Source: Terriglobales bacterium (GTDB lineage: Bacteria > Acidobacteriota > Terriglobia > Terriglobales > Acidobacteriaceae). Taken from it: a DNA stretch of 64,000 nucleotides. Position 1 is the stretch's first letter. The number at the start of each line of letters is the position of its first letter. Location: the NCBI GenBank assembly GCA_035561515.1, contig DATMXP010000046.1:24879-88878 (forward strand), read 5' to 3'. The translations under genes and the position numbers were made by a program. Shown one piece after another: positions 28,201 to 35,585 of this stretch. A model generated the notes under the pieces. That model had not been told where the DNA came from, did not search any database, and was given only the letters and a program-made list of their open reading frames with translations.

Positions 28201-29018
28201 GTGATCATGACCGAACTCTCTGTCACTCCCGTGACCGCCACCTTGCTGATCACCAGCGTGTTCTTTCCCGTAGAAAGGGTGCTGAAGGTTGCATCGGCAC
28301 TAATTACGTCGGGGCCACCCGGGTTCGCCGAATGCACGCGATAGTGGTACGTAGCTCCACTCTCCAGGCCAGTGACATTGACTGAGTGATTTGTAACCTG
28401 GGTGCCATCGACGGGAGTGGTTGAACCGTAGGAAGTTGTCTTGCCGTACTCGACTTGCGAACTTGCCGGAGCCGTGGTTGTCCACACAATGGTGGCGCCG
28501 TTTGTCGATAAGTTCTCCGCGCGAACACCAGTCACCGCAAACTGCGGTGCGGTCCCATAACTCGAGGCCGTGATAAACGTAGAATCGCTGCTGACTACCT
28601 CAACGCCATTGCTATCTTTGCTGCGAACCCTGAAATGATAAGTGCTGCTTGGTACTAGTCCGGAAATCGTAAAACTGGGGGTCGTCCCCGCGCTGGAAAT
28701 CGCAGTAGAACTGCCGTAATTCTGTGTAAGTCCGTAATCGACGCTTGAAGTCGTAGTAACGCTCGTTGTCCACGCCACCGTTGCCGTCGTAGAAGTGACG
28801 TTCGTCAACGAAAGGTTCTGAATGGAAAAGGCGTCTCCCGAGGTTCCTCCACCGCCCGTACCGCCGCCGGCATCGCGTCCAGGAGTCCCGCCGATTCCGC
28901 CTCCGCCAATCGTTCTGGTCGGCGACGTTCCACCGCCTCCACATGCGGTCAACGCAACCAGCAAAACCATGCTGACTGCGAACCAAAGTCTTCTTGAAAC
29001 TCGAGCGCTAGACCCCAT
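25278..29018 (-). CDS. Secreted lipoprotein with eight Fn3 repeats and a C-terminal beta-propeller
   Basis: The 1246-aa protein has a lipoprotein signal (lipobox LTAC, Cys about residue 26) and a Gly/Thr/Pro-rich linker. Eight tandem Fn3-type repeats of about 93 residues follow (residues 66-811), each with ATxxWTTxxxxxSxVEYGTT and TYHxRxxS signatures like the N-terminal domain of purple acid phosphatases. The C-terminal propeller of about 430 residues is nearly the same as that of the gene at 22129-23598. GAGGAG lies six bases before the ATG. The repeats should form a long stalk holding the propeller away from the outer membrane. The role may be adhesion or polysaccharide binding, inferred from architecture and location only. 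Confidence 0.92.
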   Translation of the reverse strand: MGSSARVSRRLWFAVSMVLLVALTACGGGGTSPTRTIGGGGIGGTPGRDAGGGTGGGGTSGDAFSIQNLSLTNVTSTTATVAWTTSVTTTSSVDYGLTQNYGSSTAISSAGTTPSFTISGLVPSSTYHFRVRSKDSNGVEVVSSDSTFITASSYGTAPQFAVTGVRAENLSTNGATIVWTTTAPASSQVEYGKTTSYGSTTPVDGTQVTNHSVNVTGLESGATYHYRVHSANPGGPDVISADATFSTLSTGKNTLVISKVAVTGVTESSVMITWETNAAATSKVEYGTTMAYGSSSNTDSNLVNQHSVTLTGLVPGTLYHARVNSADTTGFSAVSGDFTFTTTTPLLALTDFTVSSVGTTSAVLTWVTNAPASSIVEYGTSPSFGSTVTDALTVTNHTVTLTDLAPGTQYFVRAKSQDPNGTIATSGALTFTTVSSGALAIYSVSVNAVTSTSVAIAWSTTTPANSLVEYGTTAAYGSSTVLDPALVTNHLQTLSNLAPNTTYHFRITSVDSSSAVAQSPDLTFTTMQPTLSITNANVPTIGFDSATISWTTNIPATSQVEYGTTTAYGTNLPADPTLVTQHSVIITGLQSGVTYHARAHSSASGTGDVAGPDLAFSVSTKTPLTLSNVVMSNITADSATMTWTTNSPATSQVEYGTTTNYGFATNLDSTLVTSHQITINNLSPSTTYNARPRSSTDPLRADITGDNVTFTTSQQTPTTVGFSNITATNVASTTATISWTTSVASLGYVEYGSTTNYGGRSSTEVVSGTSHSVVLQGLVSGVTYHYRVHAVVNGNDSASGDQTFTTLTEVKNPPTTAWPFGWKSLGALTQLNQAGLCPTGSQYASILRTEGCSAVIRDWTSGILRTATDQLLITGGGHTGYGGNELYALTLQDSSAGNQATLKRFTQPTVPGTGGPIVLGTGGCNGGVTSKGVVTTIQASDAGPVALPPIFRTDLAPGYNVCVDCQTDAKGFGCAPDAKHTYDQLTYIPPNSLSCVDGVTTGDVLFEFSGYSAWDAGTARADAWVYHFSTGVWQRLDTWATYVGGRPASGHGKVVDWDPVSRKIIMYDDYNFGSWDLCTNTYTRLADWTKETSAKGAIDYKDRIMVITNKNSSGGREVYHYNIDTNTVTDVTPNLTAKGCSMLTDLVTPGEFGYIWSGLTYDPDANRVVMWPNFGNTVYDYFPGTQTCSKFTYSGDTVANSAHTGASSSNGTFGRFRYVPSQKVFVLINDWSLPAMVLCRNDKGCP
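25281..26583. repeat. Segmental duplication, copy 2 (propeller domain)
   Basis: This is the second copy of the propeller-coding segment. It is fused to the Fn3 repeat array, whereas copy 1 is preceded by only a signal peptide and linker. Both copies are on the minus strand. Confidence 0.85.
26586..28823. repeat. Eight tandem ~280-bp repeats encoding Fn3 domains
   Basis: Eight consecutive units of about 93 codons share the VEYGTT, LVTxHSVT and TYHxR segments. Units 5, 6 and 7 are the most alike, and units 1 and 8 are more divergent. Confidence 0.85.
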
Positions 29019-29476
29019 TCGAAACTCCTCGTAACCACGGCATCGAACTCAGTTCTATACCGCACCAGGCAAACTTCGGCCTTCAGACACGTTTGCCTTT
29101 CGAATGTTCGCACTCTACAGCAACGAGCAACCAGCAGCAATACAGCAAGGTGTACATACTTAGGTAACCTCGCTTGTGATTGATTGGGGAAATTTCGCTG
29201 CTTGACACTGTAGGCACTCATGCCTCAGTGTTAACTACCGAATACATAGTCCCCTTCTGATCCAGGACCTCCTCTTTTACCGTACTTCGGCGTTCGCTCC
29301 TTGGCGACATGGAGCCGCGTTGCGCGACTGCAGGTCTCACGAATGGGAACTTCGGGGATGAGAATGGACTGGCTTTTTTGGGGCAAACTATTGAAAAAAC
29401 AACGGTAACTTTGATCGTCGCTGTTTCTTTGTTACGCTACCGGAAACTACACTGAAGGGACCCGACTCACCTGATC
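29019..29476. other. Divergent 458-bp intergenic region
   Basis: No gene is seen between the minus-strand Fn3-propeller gene and the plus-strand FemAB-like gene. On the plus strand a sigma-54-like element (TGGCTTTTTTGGGGCAA, GG at 29371-29372, GC at 29383-29384) lies about 95 bases before the FemAB start. For the minus-strand gene I see a good ribosome site but no convincing promoter. Confidence 0.6.
29370..29386 (+). promoter_or_regulatory. Candidate sigma-54 promoter of the FemAB/AsnB-like block
   Basis: TGGC and GGGCAA are placed with GG and GC ten bases apart. The TGGC half fits the consensus, and the -12 half is GGGCAA rather than TTGCA. Confidence 0.4.
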
Positions 29477-30547
29477 ATGGGAACTGCGATGGCCGAAACC
29501 ACGGCTTCTGCTGCCACGAGGATCGCAACTTACTCCGATTCGCTGCGCTCCAGTTGGGACGCCTACGCGCACCGGCATCCTGACTCGACCATCTTCCACA
29601 CCATTGCCTGGAAACGAAGTGTCGAGCGTGAGTTTGGCTTTCAGTCACACTATCTTTACGCCGAGCGCAACGATCAGATTTGCGGCATCCTTCCGCTGTT
29701 TTTGCTCTCGAACCTCGTGATGGGCAAGGTCCTCATTTCAACTCCGTTCGCTGTGTACGGTGGGCCTTGTGCTGACGACGACCCTGCTACCCTCGCCTTG
29801 GTTGACGCCGCCCGGAAACTCGCGCAGGAACTCCGCGTTCAGCACCTTGAGCTGCGCAATCGACACCAGATTTCCCTCGGGCCCGAGTTCCACGAGAAGG
29901 ACTTATACGTCAGCTTCGATCGCGACTTACCCAAAACCGAAGACGAACTCATGAAGAGCCTTCCGCGTGACACGCGCTACATGATCCGCAAGGGTCTGAA
30001 GGCAGGATTGACCTCCGTCATCGATAACAGCCAGGTCGCCACTCTCCACCATATATACGCGCAGAGCGTGCATAACCTTGGCACGCCGGTGTTCTCACAG
30101 CGGTGGTTCGAAATTCTCCGGGAGGAGTTCGGCGACGCCCTCCAGATCCTCATCGTGAACTCGCCCGAAGGGCCAATCGCCGCCGTCCAGAGCTTCAAGT
30201 TCCGTGAATGGATCATTCCCTTCTACGGCGGAGCTCCGCTCGAAGCCCGTAAGTATGCGGCCAACAATGTCATGTATTGGGAAGTCATGCGTCGCGCCCA
30301 GGCCGAAGGCTTGACGAAGTTCGACTTCGGCCGCAGCAAACGCGAGACGGGCGCGTTCTTCTTCAAGACCCAGTGGACGATGACTCAACATCAGTTGCCA
30401 TACAAGTACTTCCTGGTCCGCCGCAAGGAAATGCCGAACTTCTCGCCGAACAATAAGAAGTTCCAGCTTGCGATCGAATGCTGGAAGAAATTGCCGCTGC
30501 CAATCACCAAGTGGATCGGCCCACCTCTGGTGAAGCTGTTCCCGTAA
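29477..30547 (+). CDS. FemAB-like (GNAT-fold) acyl/aminoacyl transferase, XrtA-associated type
   Basis: The 356-aa protein resembles the FemAB-related protein of PEP-CTERM/exosortase systems, a double-GNAT fold related to enzymes that attach amino acids to peptidoglycan precursors. Visible signatures include FHTIAWKRSVEREFG near the N-terminus, LPRDTRYMIRKG in the middle, and YGGAPLEARKYAANNVMYWE and FDFGRSKRETGAFFFK in the C-terminal GNAT half. No signal peptide is seen. It is the first gene of a block leading to three asparagine-synthase-like genes. The proposed role is transfer of an amino acid or acyl group to a cell-surface precursor, with substrate unknown. ATG at 29489 is an alternative start. 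Confidence 0.88.
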   Translation: MGTAMAETTASAATRIATYSDSLRSSWDAYAHRHPDSTIFHTIAWKRSVEREFGFQSHYLYAERNDQICGILPLFLLSNLVMGKVLISTPFAVYGGPCADDDPATLALVDAARKLAQELRVQHLELRNRHQISLGPEFHEKDLYVSFDRDLPKTEDELMKSLPRDTRYMIRKGLKAGLTSVIDNSQVATLHHIYAQSVHNLGTPVFSQRWFEILREEFGDALQILIVNSPEGPIAAVQSFKFREWIIPFYGGAPLEARKYAANNVMYWEVMRRAQAEGLTKFDFGRSKRETGAFFFKTQWTMTQHQLPYKYFLVRRKEMPNFSPNNKKFQLAIECWKKLPLPITKWIGPPLVKLFP

Positions 30548-30615
30548 ACACTGCCGTAAGCTTTAAAACCCATTCTTTCGCAGAACGCTCGTTAGCGAAG
30601 TTTAGGTGATGGAGA

Positions 30616-32190
30616 ATGCTCGAACTGAAAAACCAGTCCTCAGCGATAACAGCACAACCCGCTCCGGGCGATAGAAGGTCCTTCTTTCGCCTGACGAAAC
30701 AGGAAGATGGCTGGATTTCTTCGGGTACCCCTCACTGCTTGTTGAGTCAGCATTCTCATGCCTCGGCAGTGGGCTCCAATACGGGAGCTTTTGCGCAATG
30801 GAATTGGGACGGAAGCGAACTGGCGATCAAGAACGACAGGCTCGGCTTCATGCCCTTGTTCTACTATGCGACTCCCACTGATTTTTGCGTGTCCGGCTCC
30901 ATTCCTGTGCTGTTGCAGCAAGGAGCGCCGACCAACATAGATTACGACGCACTGGGAATCTACCTTCGAACTGGCTACTTCCTTGCGAATGACACCGCCT
31001 TTGAAGCTATTAAGTTGGTCCCGCCTTCGGCGCAAATCTCCTGGCGCGACGGCAAATTGTCCGTTTCGGGTTCGGCGCCAATACCCGCGTCGGTTGACGT
31101 ATCCAGAAAAGACGCTCTCGATGGCTGTATATCGCTGGTGCGACAAGCCGTTATGCGGACCGCTCCGTCCGATCAGCAGTTTGCGGTCACACTGAGCGGC
31201 GGACGCGACTCACGCCACATCCTGCTCGAATTGCTTTCCTGCGGGTTCAAGCCAAGTTTCTGCGCTACGGCTCGCTACTTCGACTGCTGGCCAACCAATG
31301 ACATCGAGATTGCGGCAGAGCTATGCCGACGCTCGAATATCCCACATCATGTGGTCGGTCAGGACTCCTCGATGCTCACAGGACAACTCGAGAAGAACAT
31401 TCGGACAAGCTTTGGCACCACTGACCACGTGTGGATTCCGCCCTTAGTCCGGTTTCTGAAGTCCAGGACCAACACCGTGTACGAAGGAGTCGCCTGCGAT
31501 GTGTTCACCGGCACGTTTTCGACTCCGAAGAGGCTCGCCTACATGCGAGCCCATCAATTCGAAAAGTTCGCGGACGATGTCTTGGAGCTTGATGATAAAG
31601 CCATTCGTGCGCTGGTTGGGGAAGACAACTTTCGCCGAATGAATCGCGAAGCGGCAGTGGCACGTGTTGCCAAAGAGGCCGAAAAATATGCCGACGCAGG
31701 AAACCCGGTTGCTCTATATTTCATTTTCAACCGGACTCGCCGAGTCACTTCCCTCGCTCCAATGAACCTGTTGATCGACGTTGGGAACGTCATTACTCCT
31801 TACCTCGATTTCGATGTATTCAGCTTTCTATGTGGCTGTCCCGGCGAGATGTTCGTGGATCACACATTCCATACCGAAGCCATCACCCTTGCATATCCAG
31901 AATTCGCCGACGTTCCATACGCTTCTCCGGCCACCAGCAGAACCGTGCGCATCGCCAGTAGCTACAAATTCTTTGCCGGTATCGCTTTGGATCTCGCCAG
32001 CTTCAGCCTCGACCGAAGCCGAAAACCTCAGCTTGTGGACCGAGGCTTCTTGTGGCCTCGATTGCTGCGTTCACTAGTGGATTGGAACTATAGTGAAGCC
32101 ATGGCATGGATTTCCGAGCTGGCTATTTTGCTGATCCACTTGGAATTCGCTACGCTAGACAAGTTGTTAGATGTTTCCGAATTTGACTGA
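30616..32190 (+). CDS. Truncated asparagine-synthase-like protein, tandem copy 1
   Basis: The 524-aa protein keeps the AsnB ATP pyrophosphatase domain but only the second half of the glutaminase domain. The catalytic N-terminal Cys, RGPD and NGE motifs are missing. The residual region has WNWDGSELAIKNDRLGFMPLFYY, the equivalent of the LARDRxGxKPLYY strand of AsnB. The PP-loop is SGGRDSRH (194-201), differing from the usual SGGxDSS. The late region keeps TPYLD, but the C-terminal KKxGFxxP motif is absent. The protein probably still forms acyl-adenylates but cannot take ammonia from glutamine, as in beta-lactam synthetase relatives. It is followed at 95 and 173 bases by two paralogues. Confidence 0.9.
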   Translation: MLELKNQSSAITAQPAPGDRRSFFRLTKQEDGWISSGTPHCLLSQHSHASAVGSNTGAFAQWNWDGSELAIKNDRLGFMPLFYYATPTDFCVSGSIPVLLQQGAPTNIDYDALGIYLRTGYFLANDTAFEAIKLVPPSAQISWRDGKLSVSGSAPIPASVDVSRKDALDGCISLVRQAVMRTAPSDQQFAVTLSGGRDSRHILLELLSCGFKPSFCATARYFDCWPTNDIEIAAELCRRSNIPHHVVGQDSSMLTGQLEKNIRTSFGTTDHVWIPPLVRFLKSRTNTVYEGVACDVFTGTFSTPKRLAYMRAHQFEKFADDVLELDDKAIRALVGEDNFRRMNREAAVARVAKEAEKYADAGNPVALYFIFNRTRRVTSLAPMNLLIDVGNVITPYLDFDVFSFLCGCPGEMFVDHTFHTEAITLAYPEFADVPYASPATSRTVRIASSYKFFAGIALDLASFSLDRSRKPQLVDRGFLWPRLLRSLVDWNYSEAMAWISELAILLIHLEFATLDKLLDVSEFD

Positions 32191-32285
32191 CTGGACGTTT
32201 AATGGCAACGCCGTAGTGTCGAATCTCTTTGATGGACACACGAAAAAGAGCGGTGGAGGCCAGTCGGTCCAAATAGGAGCTAGGG

Positions 32286-33848
32286 ATGTCTGCCGAGACA
32301 CTCCGTGCGGCAAGCCAGCAAGTCGAGACAGTTTATGGTAACCGTGAAGCCTTTTTCCGTCTGACCAAAGTAGACGGTCGCTGGGTTTCGACCGGTACTC
32401 CGCATTGCGTGCTAAGCCAGAATCCACTGGCGCGAGACACTTCTGCTTTCGATGGAGTTTTCGCGGAGTGGCTGTGGGACGGCGCTGAACTCATTGCCCG
32501 GAATGATCGCTACGGCTTCATGCCGATGTACTACTATCAGGCAGGAAATGAATTCTGCATTTCCGGCTCCATTCCCACGCTTCTCCGGCAAGGCACACCG
32601 GCTGAATTCGATTATGTCGCTCTGTCAGTCTTCCTGCGTCTCGGCTACTACATCGGTGAAGACACGGCCTTTCGCGCGATAAGGATGCTGCCACCTTCCG
32701 CTCGTCTCAACTGGAAGAATGGGAGGCTCAGCATTACAGGTTCTATTCCGATGCCGACGCCGATCTCCATGACACGAGACGAGGCGATGGAAGCATTCAT
32801 CCCTGCCGTGCGCGATGCTATAAAGCGAACTCATCCCAAGAGCGGCGAGTTTGTCGTCACCCTAAGCGGAGGACGCGATTCAAGACACATCTTTCTGGAG
32901 CTGCTGGAATGCGGGTTTCAGCCTAGCGCCTGCGTAAGCGTGTGCAATTACGAGCCGTGGTCCAGCGGGGACGTGGAAATTGCTGCCGAACTGTGCAAAG
33001 CGACAGGAGTCCGACATGAACTTGTTCAGCAACGATCATCTCCCTTCCTAGCCGACCTGCATAAGAACCTGCAGACAAGTCTCTCTGTACTTGAACATGC
33101 GTGGATTATCGCCCTTGAGATGTACCTGAAAGGTAGAACCCAAGTCGTCTACGAGGGCGTCGCATGCGACATGTATACGACTGGATATTCGACCACTACG
33201 GAGCGACTCGCCCTTATCCGCAACCATCAGTTTTCAGAACTCTCCGACGATTTGCTCGACAAAGACGAGCCTCTCAGGCTCCGCTTACTCGGCCGCTCAC
33301 GCTACCAACTCGCAAACCGGCAAGTCGCGATCGAACGTCTCGCCCAGGAATTGGGAAAGCATGCGGAAGCTGCCAGTCCGCTTGTCTCGTTCTTTCTCTA
33401 TAGCCGCACTCGGCGCGTCACAGCGCTTGCTCCTTTCAATATGCTAACTGAGGTAGGTCACGTTGTAACGCCTTACCTGGACCCAGCCCTCTACGACTTA
33501 CTGTGTGCACTTCCCGCGGAGATTTTCCTCGATCACAATTTCCACACTGACTCAATCACCAAGGCGTATCCGAAATACGCTCATATCCCTTACGCGGCTA
33601 AGAAACTTAGTGCGGCCCCTAAATACAAGTTCTTCGCGAACCTTGCGTTGCAACTTGGTGCGTTCAGCCTGGAGCCAACCAAACATCAACTGCTCTCTCG
33701 TAGCTATCTGTGGCCACGCTTGTTAAGGTGCTTGGTCGATAAACCGTATACGCCTGCCTTAGGATGGCTCGGGGATATCGCGACCTATCTAATGCATCTG
33801 GAACATGCTGCTGACGGCAAGGTACTCGACGTTTCCGAAATTCATTGA
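32286..33848 (+). CDS. Truncated asparagine-synthase-like protein, tandem copy 2
   Basis: This 520-aa paralogue of the preceding gene has the same boundaries and the same SGGRDSRH PP-loop at residues 194-201. Shared blocks include FFRLTKVDGRWVSTGTPHC, LWDGAELIARNDRYGFMP, FCISGSIPTLL and TPYLDPALYDLLC. There is no N-terminal Cys nucleophile. An AGGAG site lies about seven bases before the ATG. The copies are well diverged, which points to separate substrates or steps and not to a recent duplication. The expected reaction is ATP-dependent amide-type bond formation on an unknown acceptor. Confidence 0.9.
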   Translation: MSAETLRAASQQVETVYGNREAFFRLTKVDGRWVSTGTPHCVLSQNPLARDTSAFDGVFAEWLWDGAELIARNDRYGFMPMYYYQAGNEFCISGSIPTLLRQGTPAEFDYVALSVFLRLGYYIGEDTAFRAIRMLPPSARLNWKNGRLSITGSIPMPTPISMTRDEAMEAFIPAVRDAIKRTHPKSGEFVVTLSGGRDSRHIFLELLECGFQPSACVSVCNYEPWSSGDVEIAAELCKATGVRHELVQQRSSPFLADLHKNLQTSLSVLEHAWIIALEMYLKGRTQVVYEGVACDMYTTGYSTTTERLALIRNHQFSELSDDLLDKDEPLRLRLLGRSRYQLANRQVAIERLAQELGKHAEAASPLVSFFLYSRTRRVTALAPFNMLTEVGHVVTPYLDPALYDLLCALPAEIFLDHNFHTDSITKAYPKYAHIPYAAKKLSAAPKYKFFANLALQLGAFSLEPTKHQLLSRSYLWPRLLRCLVDKPYTPALGWLGDIATYLMHLEHAADGKVLDVSEIH

Positions 33849-34021
33849 GTTACCCCTTTGATGCTTGGAAGTTAACTAGTTGTCGAATCCCTCCGACTTT
33901 TCGAGCATTCGATGCTCGGCCACCCAACTGTAGCCAGAACCACAAGAGTTAAACGCTTACATTTATCTTCACGGTTATAACTACGTCGTTTGGAGTACAT
34001 TGCGCTTTAGAAAGGAGCGCC

Positions 34022-35581
34022 ATGTGCACACACGTAGTTGATTTAGTTCAGGGTTCAGACACTGTTTACACAGATCGGCAAACCTTTTTCCGCCTCACCA
34101 AGGTCGATGGCAAATGGGTACCGTCTGGCGTTTCTCACTGCGTGCTCAGCCAGAATTCTCTGGCGCGGGACGCAAATGCTTACAACGCGTGCTTCTCCGA
34201 GTGGATCTGGGACGGGACGAAACTCGTTGTCAGAAACGATCGATTCGGGTTTATTCCCTTGTACTACTACTTCACCGACACCGATTTCTGTATCTCCGGT
34301 TCGATCCTCACCCTGATTGATCAAGGTGCCCCACTCGATCTGGATTTCTGTGCGCTGGGAGTGTTCCTACGCCTTCGATACTACCTTGGCGATGACACTC
34401 CATTTGCATCGATCAAGCTTATCCCTCCGGCAGTCAACTTCTTATTTGAGGATGGGAGACTCTCGGTCTCTGGTGGTGTGAGCATCCCGAAACCTCTTCA
34501 CATGACCAGATCGGACGCGATTGATGCATTCATCTATACCTTCAGGAATGCAGTCAGGAGAACTCGGCCGGAGAACGAACAGTTTGTCGTACCCCTGAGT
34601 GGCGGTCGTGATTCTCGACATATTTTTCTGGAATTGCTTTCCTCTGGCTACCGCCCGAAATGCTGTGTAAGTGCTCGCAATTTTGCCCCATGGTCGAGTG
34701 AAGATGTGGAAGTGGCTGCGGAACTATGCGACAGCACCGGCGTTCCTCTCGACGTTCTGGATCAACCGACGAGCATACTGGCCGCCGAAGTCCAGAAGAA
34801 CATTGACACAAGCCTCACCACGATCGACCACGCCTGGATTGTCGCCTTGGTAGACTACCTAAAGCAACGACATCGCACGGTCATCTACGAGGGGATTGCT
34901 GGTGATATTTACACCGGTGCAGCTGCTTCTAATGCGGAAAGGCTCGCGGATTGGCGTGCAGGTCGCCTGCACAAACTTGCTGATGGCTGGCTCGATAGCA
35001 AAGAAAAATTGTGGAGAAAGATTCTGGGAAAACAGAACTATCGTTATGCAACCAGGGACATAGCAATCACCCGTATGGTTACTGAGTTGGCAAAATTCTC
35101 ACAGGCTCCAAATCCCTTCGCTTCTTTCTTCTTCTACAATCGAACCCGGCGAGTGGCGGCACTTTCCCCCTTTATCATGCTAAGCGACACTGCAGCAGTT
35201 TTGACCCCGTTTCTAGACCATCGAGTGCATGATCTAATGAGTGCTCTGGACGGTGAGATGTTCCTCGATAAGAAATTTCACACCGAAGCTATTCAGCGCG
35301 CTTTCCCCAAATTCGCTAAGGTGAGGTACGCCCCTAATAGAAGGTCACCCGCAAATAATTACCGTTTCTTTGCGCGGGCCGCGTACGATGTAGGCAAACT
35401 CTCGTTGATGTGCACACGTTCAGGTCGCGTTCTGCAACAGTCTTTCTTGTGGTCGAGACTCCTCCGCAGCTTTGCCGACCGATCATACAGTCCAGCGATG
35501 GGTTGGCTCGAAGATCTGGCGATTTATCTCATTCAACTCGAATGCGCCATGGATCGGCGCGCTCTCAACCCGAATGCGTGA
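34022..35581 (+). CDS. Truncated asparagine-synthase-like protein, tandem copy 3
   Basis: This is the third paralogue, 519 aa, with PP-loop SGGRDSRH at 193-200, WIWDGTKLVVRNDRFGF and TPFLDHRVHDLM. It begins MCTHVV, so a Cys occurs at position 2, but the surrounding sequence does not resemble a glutaminase (no CGIxG, RGPD or NGE). I do not take it as a catalytic nucleophile. AAAGGAG lies four bases before the ATG. The stop is five bases before the flippase start. The 173-bp gap upstream holds a small hairpin (33902-33918) without a T-run. Its co-location with the flippase suggests that the three proteins act on a cytoplasmic lipid-linked precursor. Confidence 0.9.
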   Translation: MCTHVVDLVQGSDTVYTDRQTFFRLTKVDGKWVPSGVSHCVLSQNSLARDANAYNACFSEWIWDGTKLVVRNDRFGFIPLYYYFTDTDFCISGSILTLIDQGAPLDLDFCALGVFLRLRYYLGDDTPFASIKLIPPAVNFLFEDGRLSVSGGVSIPKPLHMTRSDAIDAFIYTFRNAVRRTRPENEQFVVPLSGGRDSRHIFLELLSSGYRPKCCVSARNFAPWSSEDVEVAAELCDSTGVPLDVLDQPTSILAAEVQKNIDTSLTTIDHAWIVALVDYLKQRHRTVIYEGIAGDIYTGAAASNAERLADWRAGRLHKLADGWLDSKEKLWRKILGKQNYRYATRDIAITRMVTELAKFSQAPNPFASFFFYNRTRRVAALSPFIMLSDTAAVLTPFLDHRVHDLMSALDGEMFLDKKFHTEAIQRAFPKFAKVRYAPNRRSPANNYRFFARAAYDVGKLSLMCTRSGRVLQQSFLWSRLLRSFADRSYSPAMGWLEDLAIYLIQLECAMDRRALNPNA

Positions 35582-35585
35582 GAGA

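Noticed and set aside
26586..28823. Regular 280-bp repeats considered as CRISPR or satellite DNA
   Set aside because: They are in-frame protein domain repeats, too long and too variable for CRISPR repeats.
10899..29018. PEP-CTERM sorting tails on the large secreted proteins
   Set aside because: The C-termini of the proteins at 10899, 22129 and 25278 lack a PEP motif, hydrophobic helix and basic end.
33902..33918. Rho-independent terminator between tandem copies 2 and 3
   Set aside because: The 7-bp hairpin has a 3-base loop and no T-run.
29477..35581. Lasso-peptide or beta-lactam biosynthesis cluster
   Set aside because: AsnB-like cyclases are present, but I see no precursor peptide, no transglutaminase-like protease, no RRE protein and no carboxyethylarginine-synthase-like gene. 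The EPS context fits better.
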